Notes: generated from the letters alone by a model not told the origin. A DNA stretch of 64,000 nt from Isoetes taiwanensis (GCA_021234155.1 JAJEKV010000108.1:2060050-2124049), one strand, 5' to 3'; counted from the stretch's first letter, positions 24,549 to 35,671 are shown. Translations and numbers: made by a program.

Positions 24549-26260
24549 GTGGGTCATCATCGGTGGCGGGAGGGTCCGCCTGAGTGGGGGATTGTGAATG
24601 TCTACGCTCACAACAGCGCACGGCAGAGAGGAGCATTGTGGGCATCGTTAAGGCATAAGGTCGCATCCTTGGGGGCGGATGTGGCTTGGCTGCTGTTGGG
24701 CGACTTCAACATGGTTGGGTCCATTCATGATAGGTGTGGCGAGAGGAGGGAAGTCATCAGGGGTTTTGTCGCGGCGGCGATGGGTGACATTCACGTGGTT
24801 ATGTCGATTGGGCCGAGGGCGGTCGGTATGCCGACCACGGCGGAATGCTATGCTAATACCCTAAATTGGTTTGGCCTCCTTTCGGCGGACAAACATTTTG
24901 TCTGCGGTCTCGACCATTTTCCTCGGTTAATCTCCCAGGGGTAGTTGCGGCCAGAGCCAGGCCGCACTGTGTTTAAGTTAAACACCGCCTACCTGAAGGA
25001 TGCCGATTTCTCTTGGGGATGCCAGCGACGATTTGGTTTGTTTACCTTCGGGATAATTTTGGGATGGCGGAATGGTGCGAGCCCTAGCCGAGGTCAAGGC
25101 ATTACGCCAAGTCGTGGGGAAGCCCGGGAGCACGGCAAGAGGGAGGTGTTAGAGGCCTTGTATCGCTAATTGGAAGCCCTTAGGTCTCCGGTCGATGGGG
25201 TGCGGGAGAATGAGATTTTTCTGCGCCACATTGCGGCGGATGAATCAAAGAAAAGGCCGCTCGGGCAAAGGTCAAAGCGTGAATCACAGGCTGCGGGAAG
25301 GGATACTAATTCTCGAATGTTCTTCGACAAAAAAGTATGTAGCCTCAATGTCGCCAGCGGCATTGGGCCGATGGTCGTGTTCCCGAATTGCGGGTGGACA
25401 TCAAGCGGGCTACTTTTCAAACTTTTCGAATTTTTTCAGGAAAAGAGATACCCCTACAGGCGTTTGATGGAGGGGTGTGCTTTCGGTAAAGTGTCATGCA
25501 AGGTGTCGGCGGATAGGAGGCAGTGTTGCAATGCCCTCTCACAAAGCAGGAGCTTGAGGGAGGCTTGTCGTGCCTTGGCCCCCATAAATGTTACAGTGCG
25601 GATGGCATTTGGGTCGAGTTCTTCCAAGAATATTGGGATGGGGTGGGGACTCATTATTGCGGACCCTAATCAAGATCTGCGTCGAGGGGCTGACGTTGGA
25701 CTATAGGCTCAACTGCGGGCTGCATCTCGTTGATCTAGAAGGTGAAGGAGCCAGTTATCATTTGATTGGCCCCCATTCGCAGCTCGGCGGTATACAAAAT
25801 TATCGCGAAGGCACTTTTAAGCTTTAGGCTGCGAGGTGGTCTTGAAAGAGACTATTAGTCCCATGCAATGCGGCTTCGTGCGGGCGGCAGATTCTTAGGG
25901 TGGACATTCTTGAAAAGGATGATGTTAGCCTTTGGATGTGGGAGAGCTTTATGGCTGGGCTATAGGAAGCTTTTAATGTCTGCCCGCCACCCTCACCGTG
26001 TCCTGGCCCGAGTCATCTCCGATCTTTAGTGTGGGACATGGAGTTAGCCGGGGGATGCCCTTTGGCGCCCTTCCTCTTTACCATTGTTGCGGAGGCCCTC
26101 GCAGTTTGTTGACTTCGCAGAGGGGGGTGTGGGTGTAGGGAAAGAGGATGGCAGATGGTCGTGACAAATTGGGGAGTCAATCTGGCGATGATTCGTTCCT
26201 CTTCACCGCGGTGATGAGAGGAATGCTGTTAAATGAATGAGCTGGCGGATACATTCTCCC
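24549..26260 (+). pseudogene. LINE ORF2: endonuclease and reverse transcriptase
   Basis: The protein would nick chromosomal DNA and prime reverse transcription of LINE RNA at the nick. The endonuclease part reads WGIVNVYAHNSARQRGALW, then WLLLGDFNM at about 24690 (family: W.l.GDFN), then GLDHFPRL (equivalent of the SDH..P motif, with Ser replaced by Leu). A stop at 24942-24944 ends the first open stretch. The linker continues with FKLNTAYLKDADF and FFDKKV. The reverse transcriptase is shown by GGIYKIIAKALLSFRLRG at about 25790-25840, by a GVSRGCPLAPFLFTIVAEAL-like segment at 26042-26103 and by GDDSFLF at about 26189-26210, the counterpart of the (F/Y)ADD catalytic box with A to G. Several stops and frameshifts make it non-functional. 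The domain order and spacing are those of plant L1 elements. Confidence 0.85.
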
Positions 26261-26302
26261 TTGCACATGCGCCTCATGAATTGGGCGGAAGTGCTCCGGC
26301 AT

Positions 26303-26612
26303 TGTTACAGCACTAGCACCTCTAATGATAACCAAAACGCACAAAAGGGTTGATCCCAATGGGCCCCAACCTTTCGGGGCTTTATCCCATACTCCATAAA
26401 CCATATCAATTCCTCCCCCTCCTCGAGATGCTTGCCCTCAAGCATGGAACACACCAATATTGCCAATGGAATTGAACCTTGGCTCGATACCAAATGTTAT
26501 GCACTAGCACCTCTAGTGATAACCAGCGCCAAAAGTGGATCATCCTTCAAGAAATCATTATCAATGGGCCCCAACCTTTCCGCGCTTTATCCCATACCCC
26601 ATAGACCATATC
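26303..26612 (-). mobile_element. LTR fragments with PBS-like site (minus strand)
   Basis: Two copies of a sequence starting TGTTA(T/C)AGCACTAGCACC-like (26303 and 26491, plus strand) share GCACTAGCACCTCTA(A/G)TG, ATAACCA, AATGGGCCCCAACCTTTC, GCTTTATCCCATAC and CATA(A/G)ACCATATCA. Between them, the minus strand reading away from the 26491 copy gives TTTGGTATCGAGCC, close to the tRNA-iMet primer-binding site TGGTATCAGAGC. The 26491 copy would thus be the 5' LTR end of a minus-strand retroelement, with a truncated copy abutting the LINE. The PBS match lacks one base and the LTR length is unknown. Confidence 0.5.
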
Positions 26613-28613
26613 ATCTACTTGGTATTCATAAAAATCTGGTCCAAAACTTTTAAATCCTTTCAAAATTCCTTTCTTGAATTCAAGGGTCTTATTCCCAACA
26701 CTTACCATAAGTGTTTGCTATTCCCCTAAGGGTTACCATATCACAAGCTCGGACTCCCGAGCCCTAATGACCCCAAATCTTCAAAGGAACCAAAGTCCTA
26801 AAATCCATAGGAACGGCATGAAGTCTATCACAACATTTTCCAATATTGTGCACTTCTAGCACAAACCCTAGGTCATGCACCCGATGACCCCTTGAGTTAA
26901 TAATAATACAATTGTCACTAATTCCTTACAAGGACTGGTTAAAGGCTAGCATGCAACCTCATGACACCCTACCCATTAGAGTCCAATGATCCCCGGATCA
27001 TGCCGTTACCTGTGAAGAATGTTCTAACATTGGACTTTTACTCCGACAAAATCCCATTTCCCGCGTCCAAAATTGTTCCGGGACTCCTAGATTTTTAACA
27101 AAAGCCGAGCTTTCAAAATTGCGATACTCGGTCTGCCAAGCGGTTACCTCGACCTTCACAAGCGATTGCATCCCTTTCGGTTGCTCTAAATTTGAACCCT
27201 ATCATATCCAAAAGGGTATAGTAATATTCACCAAAATATTAATATTTTTAGGGTCTTGCCCATTTTCATGTGGTTTGATCCTATGTTTCCCTCTTTGAGC
27301 CTCAGGCTCCTCATGACGAACCACCTCATACTCTGAGTGCTAGAATTTACAACCTATATTTCCTTTTTAGCAAAACCTAGTTTGCAAGAATGTAATGGGC
27401 TGATCGCCAACAAGTGCCCTTGGCTCTTGTTAATTACTAGTTCAAATAGTACCAACATTAGCTAAAAATTAATAATAAATATTAACTAAGCTAAGTAATA
27501 AACTATTAAAACCCCATTTAAATTTGCATGTTTGATACTGGGTACAAAATATCTGATTCCATTAATGGGGGCGATAACGGGTCTTGGTTACCTTTAAAAA
27601 ATCACAAAATAAAAAATCGGGAATCACCAAATCGTGGGCCAGCCGGAATCAATCACTTTCAGGGCTGTTCGGTGCACGAGAGTGCCACGAAATTTGGCGG
27701 AGCATTTAAATTTCATAACGGCTCACTGCTCGTAAATTTTAGCTTAAACCAGAAGCTGTTTTGCAAAAATCCGTTTTTCGGATCCTGACACGTTTAGCAA
27801 GCCCTTGCTCCCGAAAGGCTTCTGCGGCAATTCCCGTTGGATTCTTAGGTAGGAGCTGAAGAACGGTTCTTAAGTTAAACCATTAAGCTTCATGGAAGCT
27901 CGAGAAATTGCTCTCGGCGAGGAACTCTCTTGGCTTTCTTCACAACCTCCAACCCAAAGACATCAAACCCTGGGCTCACGATAACAATGAAATGGTCCCT
28001 CGACTTCATGGAAGATGCGGCGCATCAATCCACACCTACGCCTCGCCCTCGGAATCCTTGATTCCCCTTTGTTTGATCTTCCCTAAAGACTTAGATTGAT
28101 GCTAGTAATCACAAGTTTTGCTCAAACGGCTACTATGGCTTTACGGTGATGCTACCCCTCTTTGGAAAAATATGGGTCTTATATACGGGGCATGAAGCGA
28201 GGGATATGAAGGGCTTCCCTTGAAGCCCAAAAATGCGGTTGTGTCGATCCGGCATCCTCCTTCTAGATCCCTCACAGGATCTATTCGATTTTCTCAAAGG
28301 TTGATCGATGGATCTTTTCGTCATAGCCCAACCCCTTGGCTGTTGGCTTGCCCACCTAATCAGGTCATGCCACCTCATCCCTTAATAAGGGATTTATTTC
28401 CATAGCTAGCGATTTTTATTTTAGTTTACCTTGCCCCATGTCATGTTCATAACATAAAGGGAAGAAGAACAGAGATGTTAGCCGGCTATGATAGAGGGAT
28501 AGAGACCCACTAAAGCTGCTGACTTTGGATAATTATTTGAAAAACCCAGCAGGAGACTTGGTGGATTTCCCTTTTCCATGGTCACAATTGTAACAGGATC
28601 TGCCTGCAACTTA
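26613..28613. other. Unassigned, probable LTR or decayed retroelement
   Basis: No gene recognised. The sequence following the 26491 LTR-like start has low coding potential. A short frame at 27528-27788 (plus) has no motif I know. The region may be the body of the LTR or adjacent decayed element. Confidence 0.3.
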
Positions 28614-28620
28614 GTTGTAG

Positions 28621-28710
<90 letters not shown>

Positions 28711-28756
28711 GTTGTTGTTGTTGTTGTTGTTGTTGTTATTATTATTATTATTATTT
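28614..28756 (+). repeat. (GTT)n microsatellite with (ATT)n tail
   Basis: About 40 units of TTG/GTT with one TTTG slip near 28710, ending in about six ATT units. It is long and nearly pure, so likely highly polymorphic. The poly-Val/Cys frame across it is an artefact. The flanking TTTTTAATTGAAGG gives no sign of a retroposon tail. Confidence 0.95.
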
Positions 28757-29299
28757 TTAATTGAAGGCTGTCTATATTTATATTAAACATTAAAAAGTGT
28801 TACAAAAATTACTTTTTGCAAGGGAAGTATAACCCTGAATATGACATAAGCTTCAAAAGTTATAGCCGAAATAAGAAAATAGTGCTCTATAGCAGAGTGT
28901 CAGAGAAAGAACCCGGTACTTTTCTCCAAAGAAAGGATGCTAATGATATGATTTGAGATTAAGATTCCTGCATTTCCTCCTTAACTACCATGTGGAAAGT
29001 GCAGTAAATGCACATACATATTCCTGCCATGGCCATATTGAATCTGCCCTTGGAGTCTTTGGCATAGTAGCTCCCTTCGAATATTGTAGTTCTGATCACA
29101 AGAGCATCCACAAGCGCAAGCATTTTCTCCATGCTCTAAGATGTTGGTTGCTCCAAAAAGCTTTATCCAATCGCTGTTGGTATTGGGATTGATTCTTCTC
29201 CATTTGAGTTTCCTCGTCATCATAAACAATGTATTTGAAATTGCAACCAATTATTAATTATTGCAACTTAATTATTTTCATAAAGTTCAAGACCTCATT

Positions 29300-30060
29300 G
29301 ATTGCCCTCATCCTCTCATCCATGGCTTTCATTATCCTTCCCCGATACTTACGTTGCATTTCAATAATTTGCTGAAGAACGGCAACACCTCTACTTGGTT
29401 TGTCTTATAAGAGAGTTGTATGTTACAATGCAGGGACGGTGGCACTCCGAATTATCTCATCTAGCATCCCACATGCCTGATCAATCTCATTTGATTTACA
29501 AAGACCGTTTATAAGAACCCATAGGTAAAATCATTTGGATTACAAGCATTTTGAACCATTCCATTCATGAGATTAAGTGCTCAGGTGATCTTTTTCACCT
29601 TACAAATTGCATCAAGCAAAGTGTTATAAGTTGTCATATTTGGAGGGTAGTCACTTTTAGCCATTAGTTTTAAGACTGCAGAAGCATTTTCTAAGTCATT
29701 CAACTTGCAAAACCATTCACGCTAGAAGCATAAGTAACCACATCTGAAGTGCATCCAGAATAATGCATTTCGTGTAAAAGATCTTGTGCCTCAGACATCT
29801 GATTTGGATGGCATAATCCATCTATAAGAATATTATAACAATAACGTCAGCCTTACATGTCATTTCTTTCATATGTTGAAGCATGAATAGCACAATCAAA
29901 ACTGTATACATTAGAGGTAATTTGAGATCTCCTTTTGTCCCCATAAGAATCCTCCAATAGAATGAGTACTCTACATCAAATCGGCAATTAATCACGGCAT
30001 TAACAACTTCATTCTTTGTCGTTTTTTTTTTTTTCCCTATAACTTTTGATCTACTCATGA
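29300..30060 (-). pseudogene. PPR-repeat protein pseudogene
   Basis: PPR proteins bind organelle RNA through tandem 35-residue helical repeats. On the minus strand several repeats in the usual register can be read across frameshifts. One has AQDLLHEMHYSGCTSDVVTY, the next NDLENASAVLKLMAKSDYPP then NMTTYNTLLDAICKVKKI, the next ALNLMNGMVQNACNPNDFTY followed by INGLCKSNEIDQACGMLDEI. The family consensus is V(T/V)YN.LI.GLCK.G....A..L...M...G..P. Upstream, AVINCRFDVEYS and DLKLPLMYTVL belong to the more N-terminal repeats. At least three frameshifts and several stops (for example at the start of the ALNLM repeat and after SATVPAL) make it non-functional. The lack of introns fits the usual gene structure of the family. 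The subclass is probably P-type because the repeats are uniform in length. No E/DYW tail is visible. Confidence 0.85.
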
Positions 30061-30460
30061 AAATGCTGCGGCGTTTGTTGCATTAGATGCAGAATGAAAA
30101 GATCTTTCAAATGATATATCAATACAAGCCATATGTGTTAACCTTAAAAAATATGGTTTTTTGCTCTTTTCTTATATATTTACATCCCAAAAGATATAAC
30201 AATGGGTTGTCATTAGAAAAGATCTTGAGGAGATGAATCCATTGCCACAAATAGTGTTAGAATCGGAGTTTTTGATCAAAAAGTTATAGTAGAAAAAATG
30301 ACAACTGCAAAGTTAGTTAGAACTGCATTAATTAACTTGCTACCACATAATCTTGGAATAAAATACATTGGAGCTCTTCTCTTATTGGATAGTTTAAAAG
30401 GCGTGTGGCTTTTAAAGCATCCCTAATGGGACAAAATGAGATCTCAAATTACCTCTAATG
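29909..30460. repeat. Inverted repeat of a PPR segment
   Basis: 29909-29942 and 30428-30460 are reverse complements over about 33 bp with one indel-sized mismatch (core GAGGTAATTTGAGATCTC). The left arm is part of the PPR pseudogene (its DLKLPLM segment). The right arm is therefore a small inverted piece of the same gene, about 485 bp away and next to the start of the LINE tail at 30.5 kb. It suggests a rearrangement linked to LINE insertion. Confidence 0.85.
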
Positions 30461-30489
30461 ATGGAAAAGTGTTTGGATATGGGTATGGG

Positions 30490-31097
30490 ATAAGGGATGC
30501 TTCATCCCAAAGTAGTAGTTTTGTGGTGGCAAGTGATCCATAGATGCCTCAAAGTCAACGGGGTTAGTCAGGTAAAAATGGATAATCGGTTTGAGCTCTG
30601 GCCTTTATGCCCGACAAAGGGTTGAGGAGTATTGAGCATTGTTTTTTCTTGTGTGAGGGTGCGGCGGGCATGGTCTTGGTTGTTGACCCTATTTATGCGA
30701 TCTCGATCTAGCCGACAAATTTTGCTTGCTATCTATCGATGCTTGGCCCAAACTCACGAGCGAGCTTTTCATCTTGCATGTGGTGACTTTTTTATGGTCA
30801 ATCCGGAAGAAGGAGGAGTTTGTTTATCTTTAAAAGCGTAAAATCTTGTAGATGAGATTGTTCTTCGATTGGGCGCAAAATAAAATTGTTATGGCTTACA
30901 ATTGTTCTTCTCTTTGATAAGAAAGTCTTGTCCGCATACTTACCTTGATTCATTCTTTTGCATAGGCGGTGGTTGTGCTTTCCGGTTGGATTGGTTTGTC
31001 AATGGGGTTATTATAGTCCACATCTTTTGCATTTTATGTTGCTCTAGTTTTTAGTTGGTGAATAAAGCTTGTCCTCCTTCAAAAAAAAAAAAAAAAA
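30490..31097 (+). mobile_element. LINE 3' end with poly(A) tail
   Basis: A 5'-truncated LINE. The C-terminal zinc-binding domain of the reverse transcriptase (zf-RVT) is visible across a frameshift: CPLCPTK in one frame, then IEHCFFLCEGAA in another (family: C..C....E...HLFF.C..A...W). A 3' untranslated stretch and an A17 tail at 31081-31097 follow. It is AT-richer than the 22.5-26.3 kb LINE, so it may be a separate insertion. A clear target-site duplication was not found. Confidence 0.65.
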
Positions 31098-31137
31098 GAA
31101 CTATATAATTTTGCAAAAAGCCTGATCAAGAAATTAT

Positions 31138-31262
31138 AAGTATGAATATTTTGGTGACATTCATTTTTCATCATGCCATCAAACACTTCCAATGATAAAG
31201 GGATTATGAGTATAAATATGTGGGTGACATCCATTTTTCATCATGCCATCAAACACTTCCAA
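31138..31262 (+). repeat. ~68-bp tandem duplication
   Basis: Two units share ATTATGAGTAT/ATTATAAGTAT, GGTGACAT(T/C)CATTTTTCATC and ATGCCATCAAACACTTCCAA, directly after the LINE poly(A) tail. Confidence 0.9.
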
Positions 31263-33017
31263 AGCGTCAAGTATCTATATGTCCTGACTAGAACCCGAAG
31301 GAGGCAATTATAACTAAATCTATTGCGAAGAAAATCGGGTTTTGATCTTGCCCAGCTGAAAAGAATAGATGCAACTTGAAAGTTTATATTATTGCAGATG
31401 AGTGCTCTTATGAATTTTTGGCCTTTGGATCTGGGAATATTCCAGAGATATGTCTCCTCGGGCCATCCTTATCCTAGCCCTACATCTAAGCGTGAGATGG
31501 GGTCACACGCTTAGATGGCTCGATTTTTTAGGGGTTTGACAAGCATTGCCAACGATTTCAATATACTATTGACTCTGAAATAGATATAACTTGTTAAACT
31601 TAGTATGCTATCCCTTAAAGTTAGGTGCATGCTATATATAGGAAATGAAAAGATAACCATTCTATGAATCGTGTAACTTCAGCCACAACAAAGGCCATAC
31701 TTCTATTTCCAACAGGCCCTCACAATCCCCGATGCATGCTTCCCTGTTCTGCTACAACACTACAACACCTACATTGACTGTTACAAAATTGAATAGCACT
31801 ATTGCTTATTGTTCTATACCTAGGAAGATGAGGCCACAATGCAAGAGCACACCACCTGCAAGTAGAATCAGGACACAGGCTCAAGCACAGCTTCAAGCAC
31901 TGCTCACCTTCAAACTTCATTTTTTACCCATCCAATCGACATGCTTATGCATTACCTTTGAATAACCAGTTCTGTGATGCAAAATCAGTAAAGGTTCACA
32001 TAAATGAAACATGCATATTCGTCAACTCATCCATACCACATCATGATTTGCCTTGTTTCTACTTATAGCATCATCACAAATTTCACCCATTTGCATATCC
32101 TGCAATTTATATTCTCGTAAAAAAAATAAGAAATGGTAGACCCACAACATTCAGCTACTTTTCTATTGCTTCCATACCCTAGAAACCCAAAGGCTTATTA
32201 TATGAATCCCACCAGAATAATCTGCTCCAACTCTAATCTGTGACAGAGTTCTACACAGAAAGTAGGGGTTTCTACACTTGTAGCATACACATACTGCCAC
32301 AACAATAACCTGCTCCAAAACTAATCTACAAACTGTGGTTCTCCATAAACCCAACAAAAAATAAAACATGGAAGATTGAAATGGGTCGACGACATAAAAA
32401 AAGAAAGGGAAGCTCAAATGGTATACTCCATCAGGATCTCCATCTACAAAGATATATAAAAGAAGACCACATTTTCATTTGTTGTGCTTTACAACAACCT
32501 CACCTGTGCAGAAACCTCTGGAGATGGCAATGCAAAAGAATAAAGCAAGATTTTCAAGCTCCTGCAAATCAGCCTCCTTTTAGCAAATCAGCCAGCTAAT
32601 CCTTCTAGCAAATCAGTCTCCTTCGAACAAATCTGCTTCATTTGCTTTAGCCCTTTTCTCTAATCGGCCCTTTTGCTCCACCAAATCAGCCTGCCCTTTG
32701 CTCTCCACTTCAATTTGCTACAACAGATCTATAAAATCTAATTCCAAAAATAAAAAAATAAATAAATCATAAAAATTCCCTAGAGCCTTATTTTTGTACG
32801 CAGTTTTCGACAATACACCCCATAAACCATCGAAACCTTATATAATAAACATATGGTTTCATCAACTAGCAAACCTTACCATCTTTTATAATCTGCAATG
32901 CTCAACACACTAGGTAAGCAGTGGGGATAAGATGTTGATGATCAATCAGCTTTTCACCTTTGATATTTTTTCAAAATTTGAACCATTTGTTGAAGGCAGA
33001 GGCAGTTTGGGAGAAGC
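31263..33017. other. Unassigned, with a short AGCAAATCAG minisatellite
   Basis: No gene recognised. From about 32565 to 32700 the motif (A)GCAAATCAGCC/TCC recurs several times in degenerate form, with TTGCTCCACCAAATCAGCC as the last copy. The rest is AT-rich sequence with only short frames (for example 32163-32417 minus and 32381-32599 plus) lacking motifs. Confidence 0.35.
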
Positions 33018-33581
33018 TGAATATTTAGGGTCTGGGTTCGGGATCTCCTGCAAGACAGCCCACCCTTGGATCAAGCAGGGGAATCCTAGCTGAGTGTCAT
33101 GCAGGATGTTGCTGAGGACAAAAGAAAGAAAGAAAGAGAGAGAACAGAGCTGGAAAAATAGTAAGCAGAAATATGACTTCCTTGATATCAATCAAAGTAC
33201 ATGAACTCTCATCAAGCGAGAGGAAAACAATCGAGACAAGGCCAAAATCTCATCTAAAAACTCAAGACCTATCTCTACTCTTATATATAGTACAATGGCC
33301 TTGGGCCCAAGATGGGTAAATGGCAGATCTCGGTCACCAACTTTGGATCAACGCATAATTTTTGGGGAATCTAGCAGTGCCTTCATTAGTGCCAGGAATC
33401 CCGCTGAATTAGAGCCACATTCCAGGTTGGTCGTCATTTGTCCGCACGACTCTCTTCTTTGGCCGGGCATGGACCTGCATGGGTTTTAGTTCATTGGTCT
33501 ACTACTGCGATGCTTGCGGCACCTTACTGCTCCATGGTACTTTCGGGAATAGTCACGTACACGGGCGTGATAAGACTAACA
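33018..33581 (+). repeat. ~565-bp direct repeat, left copy (LTR-like)
   Basis: Shares long ordered blocks with 35039-35637: TTTAGGGTCT, GGGAATCCTA, TTGCTGAGGA, the GAAAGAAAGA tract, AACAGAGCTG, AATAGTAAG, AGAAATATGACTTCCTTGAT, GAGGAAAACAATCGAGACAA, TATATATAGTACAATGGCCT, TGGGCCCAA, GGCAGATCTCGGTCACCAAC, GTGCCTTCATTAGTGCC and TACTTCGGGAATAGTC. It ends ACTAACA. A TATA box (TATATATAG) at about 33283 fits an LTR promoter. The repeat begins with a TG-type end and finishes in CA, but no 5-bp target duplication or clear primer-binding site was found. Confidence 0.6.
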
Positions 33582-34171
33582 CCCCCTACCAAATGACACT
33601 TGGTGTGACGATTAAACTATTAGGGTGCGAGGCGTGTGATTTGGTTTCATCAAATCATCGTGTCACATTTAAAGGTCCCGAGCGAGACTTGAAACTCACT
33701 ACCTCGGAGTGGTAGGCAGGACCTCGGTGGAAAAGCAGAGATCAGCCCCCGGAGGCGGAAATCGGGGAATCTTAAATCATCTTAACGCGTCTATGAGGGC
33801 TGGCTCAGTATGATACTTATTGATAAGATCTTGCCCGATCCTTGGCGCATCGAAGCGTTGACTCAATTGAAGGTGACGCGTCAATGAGAAACTTAGAATG
33901 CACCATATCTTCAACGACCGCGGTGGGCTTCCAAGGGACATATACTTTCGCGTTCGATGAGAAAGCATGTCTTCGGACCAAAGGCACACATGGCGGCATT
34001 CGGATTGCAATAATAGATTGGGCGCTTTCCGCGAATAGAACCTTTGGAGGAGACATTTCAAAATTTCTACCCGCGAGAATCGGCAGCCCGGTGGGCGGGG
34101 ATCCCCGAGATGTAATAGCATTGCAAAAATTATGTGAGACCCGGACTGCTTGGCGGGTGTTTGCCAATCTG

Positions 34172-34497
34172 GTTCATTGAAATATAGATCAATTAAAGTA
34201 TATGCTCTAATATTTCACGTTCTTGCCGGATAGAGCGGCGAACAAAGCGTGGATCCACCATTGTTCCCAATTAGAGCGGGCTGACAAAGTGTGAGCGGGG
34301 AGGAGGGACCCATTCCATGGGAATGGTCTCTCGTTCATTCGAAATATAGATCCAATTCTGAGTATGCTCTAATATTTCACCTTCTTCCCAGACAGAGCGA
34401 CGAACAAAGCGTGGATCCCACCATTGTTCCCAATCAGAACAGGACAGCAAAGTGTGAACGGGAGGAGGGACCCATTCCGTGGAAATGGTCTCATTTT
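34172..34497 (+). repeat. 161-bp tandem repeat (two units)
   Basis: Units starting at 34172 and 34333 share GTTCATT(G/C), GAAATATAGATC, TATGCTCTAATATTTCAC, GAACAAAGCGTGGATCC, ACCATTGTTCCCAAT, AAAGTGTGA, GGAGGAGGGACCCATTCC and ATGGTCTC. The unit start coincides with the end of the unknown plus-strand frame that finishes at 34180. Confidence 0.9.
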
Positions 34498-34642
34498 CAA
34501 GGTATGCACGAAGGGTGTTAAAACTACCAAGATGCTGTAAATAAATTTGTGCAAAATGAATTCCCATATCTTTCAATTTTTTCTGGACCTGGTGCAGAGT
34601 TTCAGCATTCCAAAGAGGTAGGTGATGAGCAAGCTCCGGCAT
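34271..34642 (-). CDS. Unrecognised ORF, weakly LINE-ORF2-tail-like
   Basis: A 123-codon minus-strand frame. Its first third reads HLPLWNAETLHQVQKKLKDM followed by GIHFAQIYLQHLG, which resembles the segment after the reverse transcriptase in plant LINE ORF2 (LPLWNN..L.........GI....+.+). The remaining two thirds repeat WVPPP and EHTQNWIYISNERE-like words because the frame runs through the 161-bp tandem repeat. No catalytic motif is present. It may be a decayed LINE tail or chance. Confidence 0.25.
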   Translation of the reverse strand: MPELAHHLPLWNAETLHQVQKKLKDMGIHFAQIYLQHLGSFNTLRAYLENETISTEWVPPPVHTLLSCSDWEQWWDPRFVRRSVWEEGEILEHTQNWIYISNERETIPMEWVPPPRSHFVSPL

Positions 34643-35038
34643 ATACTCTACCTTGAAAGCATTGGTCCATGTCTAGGTTGCGAAGGCAAAGGAGTGTGGC
34701 CAAAAGGGATATGAATATAAGTGATGTCCGGAGTTTGAAAATAATTAGGAGTAGGATTTACCGGGGTATGATGTGGCGACTTTGGTTGAAACGATTAACG
34801 CAAGCCGAGGGGAGATCCGACATGAGGGATGGGCGGTTACCCATCACTTGGAAAAGTGAGTTTCGACATGGCCACCTTCTATATCATAATCAGGATCAAA
34901 CCACATTTCCGCGGCTGACTCCCGATCTTTGGTGGCGTTCCAATCCGAAATCGGTTTGGCTAAGGAGTTCCTCGGGGAGGAAAGCGAGGGCTGAGACATA
35001 TTGATGGAGAGAAAGAACTAAGACTTGGCAAATGGCCA

Positions 35039-35637
35039 TGTGTTTAGGGTCTAGATTTGGGATCTCTCACATAAAAGGCGTATGAGGACCCTGGATCGAG
35101 CAAAGGGAATCCTAAATTTGAAGTGTCCGCCAACATTTTGCTGAGGAGAAAAGAAAGAAAGAAAGAAAGAGAGAGAGAACAGAGCTGAAAAAATAGTAAG
35201 TAGAAATATGACTTCCTTGATATCAATCAGAGTACATGAGTTCTCGTCAAGCGAGAGGAAAACAATCGAGACAAGGCCAAAATCTCATCTAAAAACTCAA
35301 GATCTATCTCTACTCATATATATAGTACAATGGCCTTGGGCCCAAAATAGGTAGATGGCAGATCTCGGTCACCAACTCCTGGATCAACGCACGATTTCTG
35401 GGGAATCTGGCAGTGCCTTCATTAGTGCCTGAAATTCCCTTGAATTAGGTCCACACTTCACAGAGGCCGTCATTTGTCCATTCTAGGTCTCTTCTTTGAC
35501 TGGGACGTCGACCTCTGCATGGGTTTCGGCGGGAGCATGGGTCTACTACCCGACGCTTGACCTGGTCCCTTATTCTGCCATGCTGCTACATGGTACTTCG
35601 GGAATAGTCCCCTGTGCACAGACGACAAGGACTAACA
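35039..35637 (+). repeat. ~600-bp direct repeat, right copy (LTR-like)
   Basis: Partner of 33018-33581, starting TGTTTAGGGTCT and ending ACTAACA. It is about 35 bp longer through small insertions, mostly in the GAAA tract and near its 3' end. The divergence, estimated by eye at 10-15 percent, means that if these are LTRs the element is old. Confidence 0.6.
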
Positions 35638-35671
35638 ACTTGAAAAAAATCGCAGGAAGCTCTTTTAGCAC

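Larger units (their letters stand above)
22510..26300 (+). mobile_element. Degenerate L1-type LINE retrotransposon
   Basis: A GC-rich island in otherwise AT-rich DNA. It carries, in the normal LINE order, a DUF4283-like ORF1 (23.3-23.7 kb), an apurinic endonuclease domain (24.55-24.95 kb) and a reverse transcriptase (25.6-26.2 kb) on the plus strand. Stops and frameshifts break all parts. The RNase H or zinc-knuckle 3' part and the poly(A) tail are missing because an LTR-type repeat begins at about 26303. The 5' boundary is placed where GC content rises near 22.5 kb and is approximate. Confidence 0.85.
33582..35038. other. Spacer between the two LTR-like repeats
   Basis: About 1.45 kb. Just after the left repeat, 33590-33720 has A-box-like (TGGTGTGACGATTAA) and B-box-like (GAGACTTGAAACTC) sequences with tRNA-like spacing of about 80 nt, hinting at a SINE-like insertion or PBS region. 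A 112-codon plus frame at 33842-34180 and a 116-codon minus frame overlap, and neither is recognised. A 161-bp tandem repeat follows (34172-34497). No gag or pol motif is visible, so if the flanks are LTRs this is a non-autonomous element. Confidence 0.4.

Noticed and set aside
28578-28760. Poly-valine/cysteine frame
   Set aside because: Direct translation of (GTT)n.
33590-33720. tRNA-derived SINE
   Set aside because: A-box and B-box-like words have suitable spacing, but each has two or more mismatches and there is no poly(A) tail or target duplication. Kept only as a remark in the spacer.
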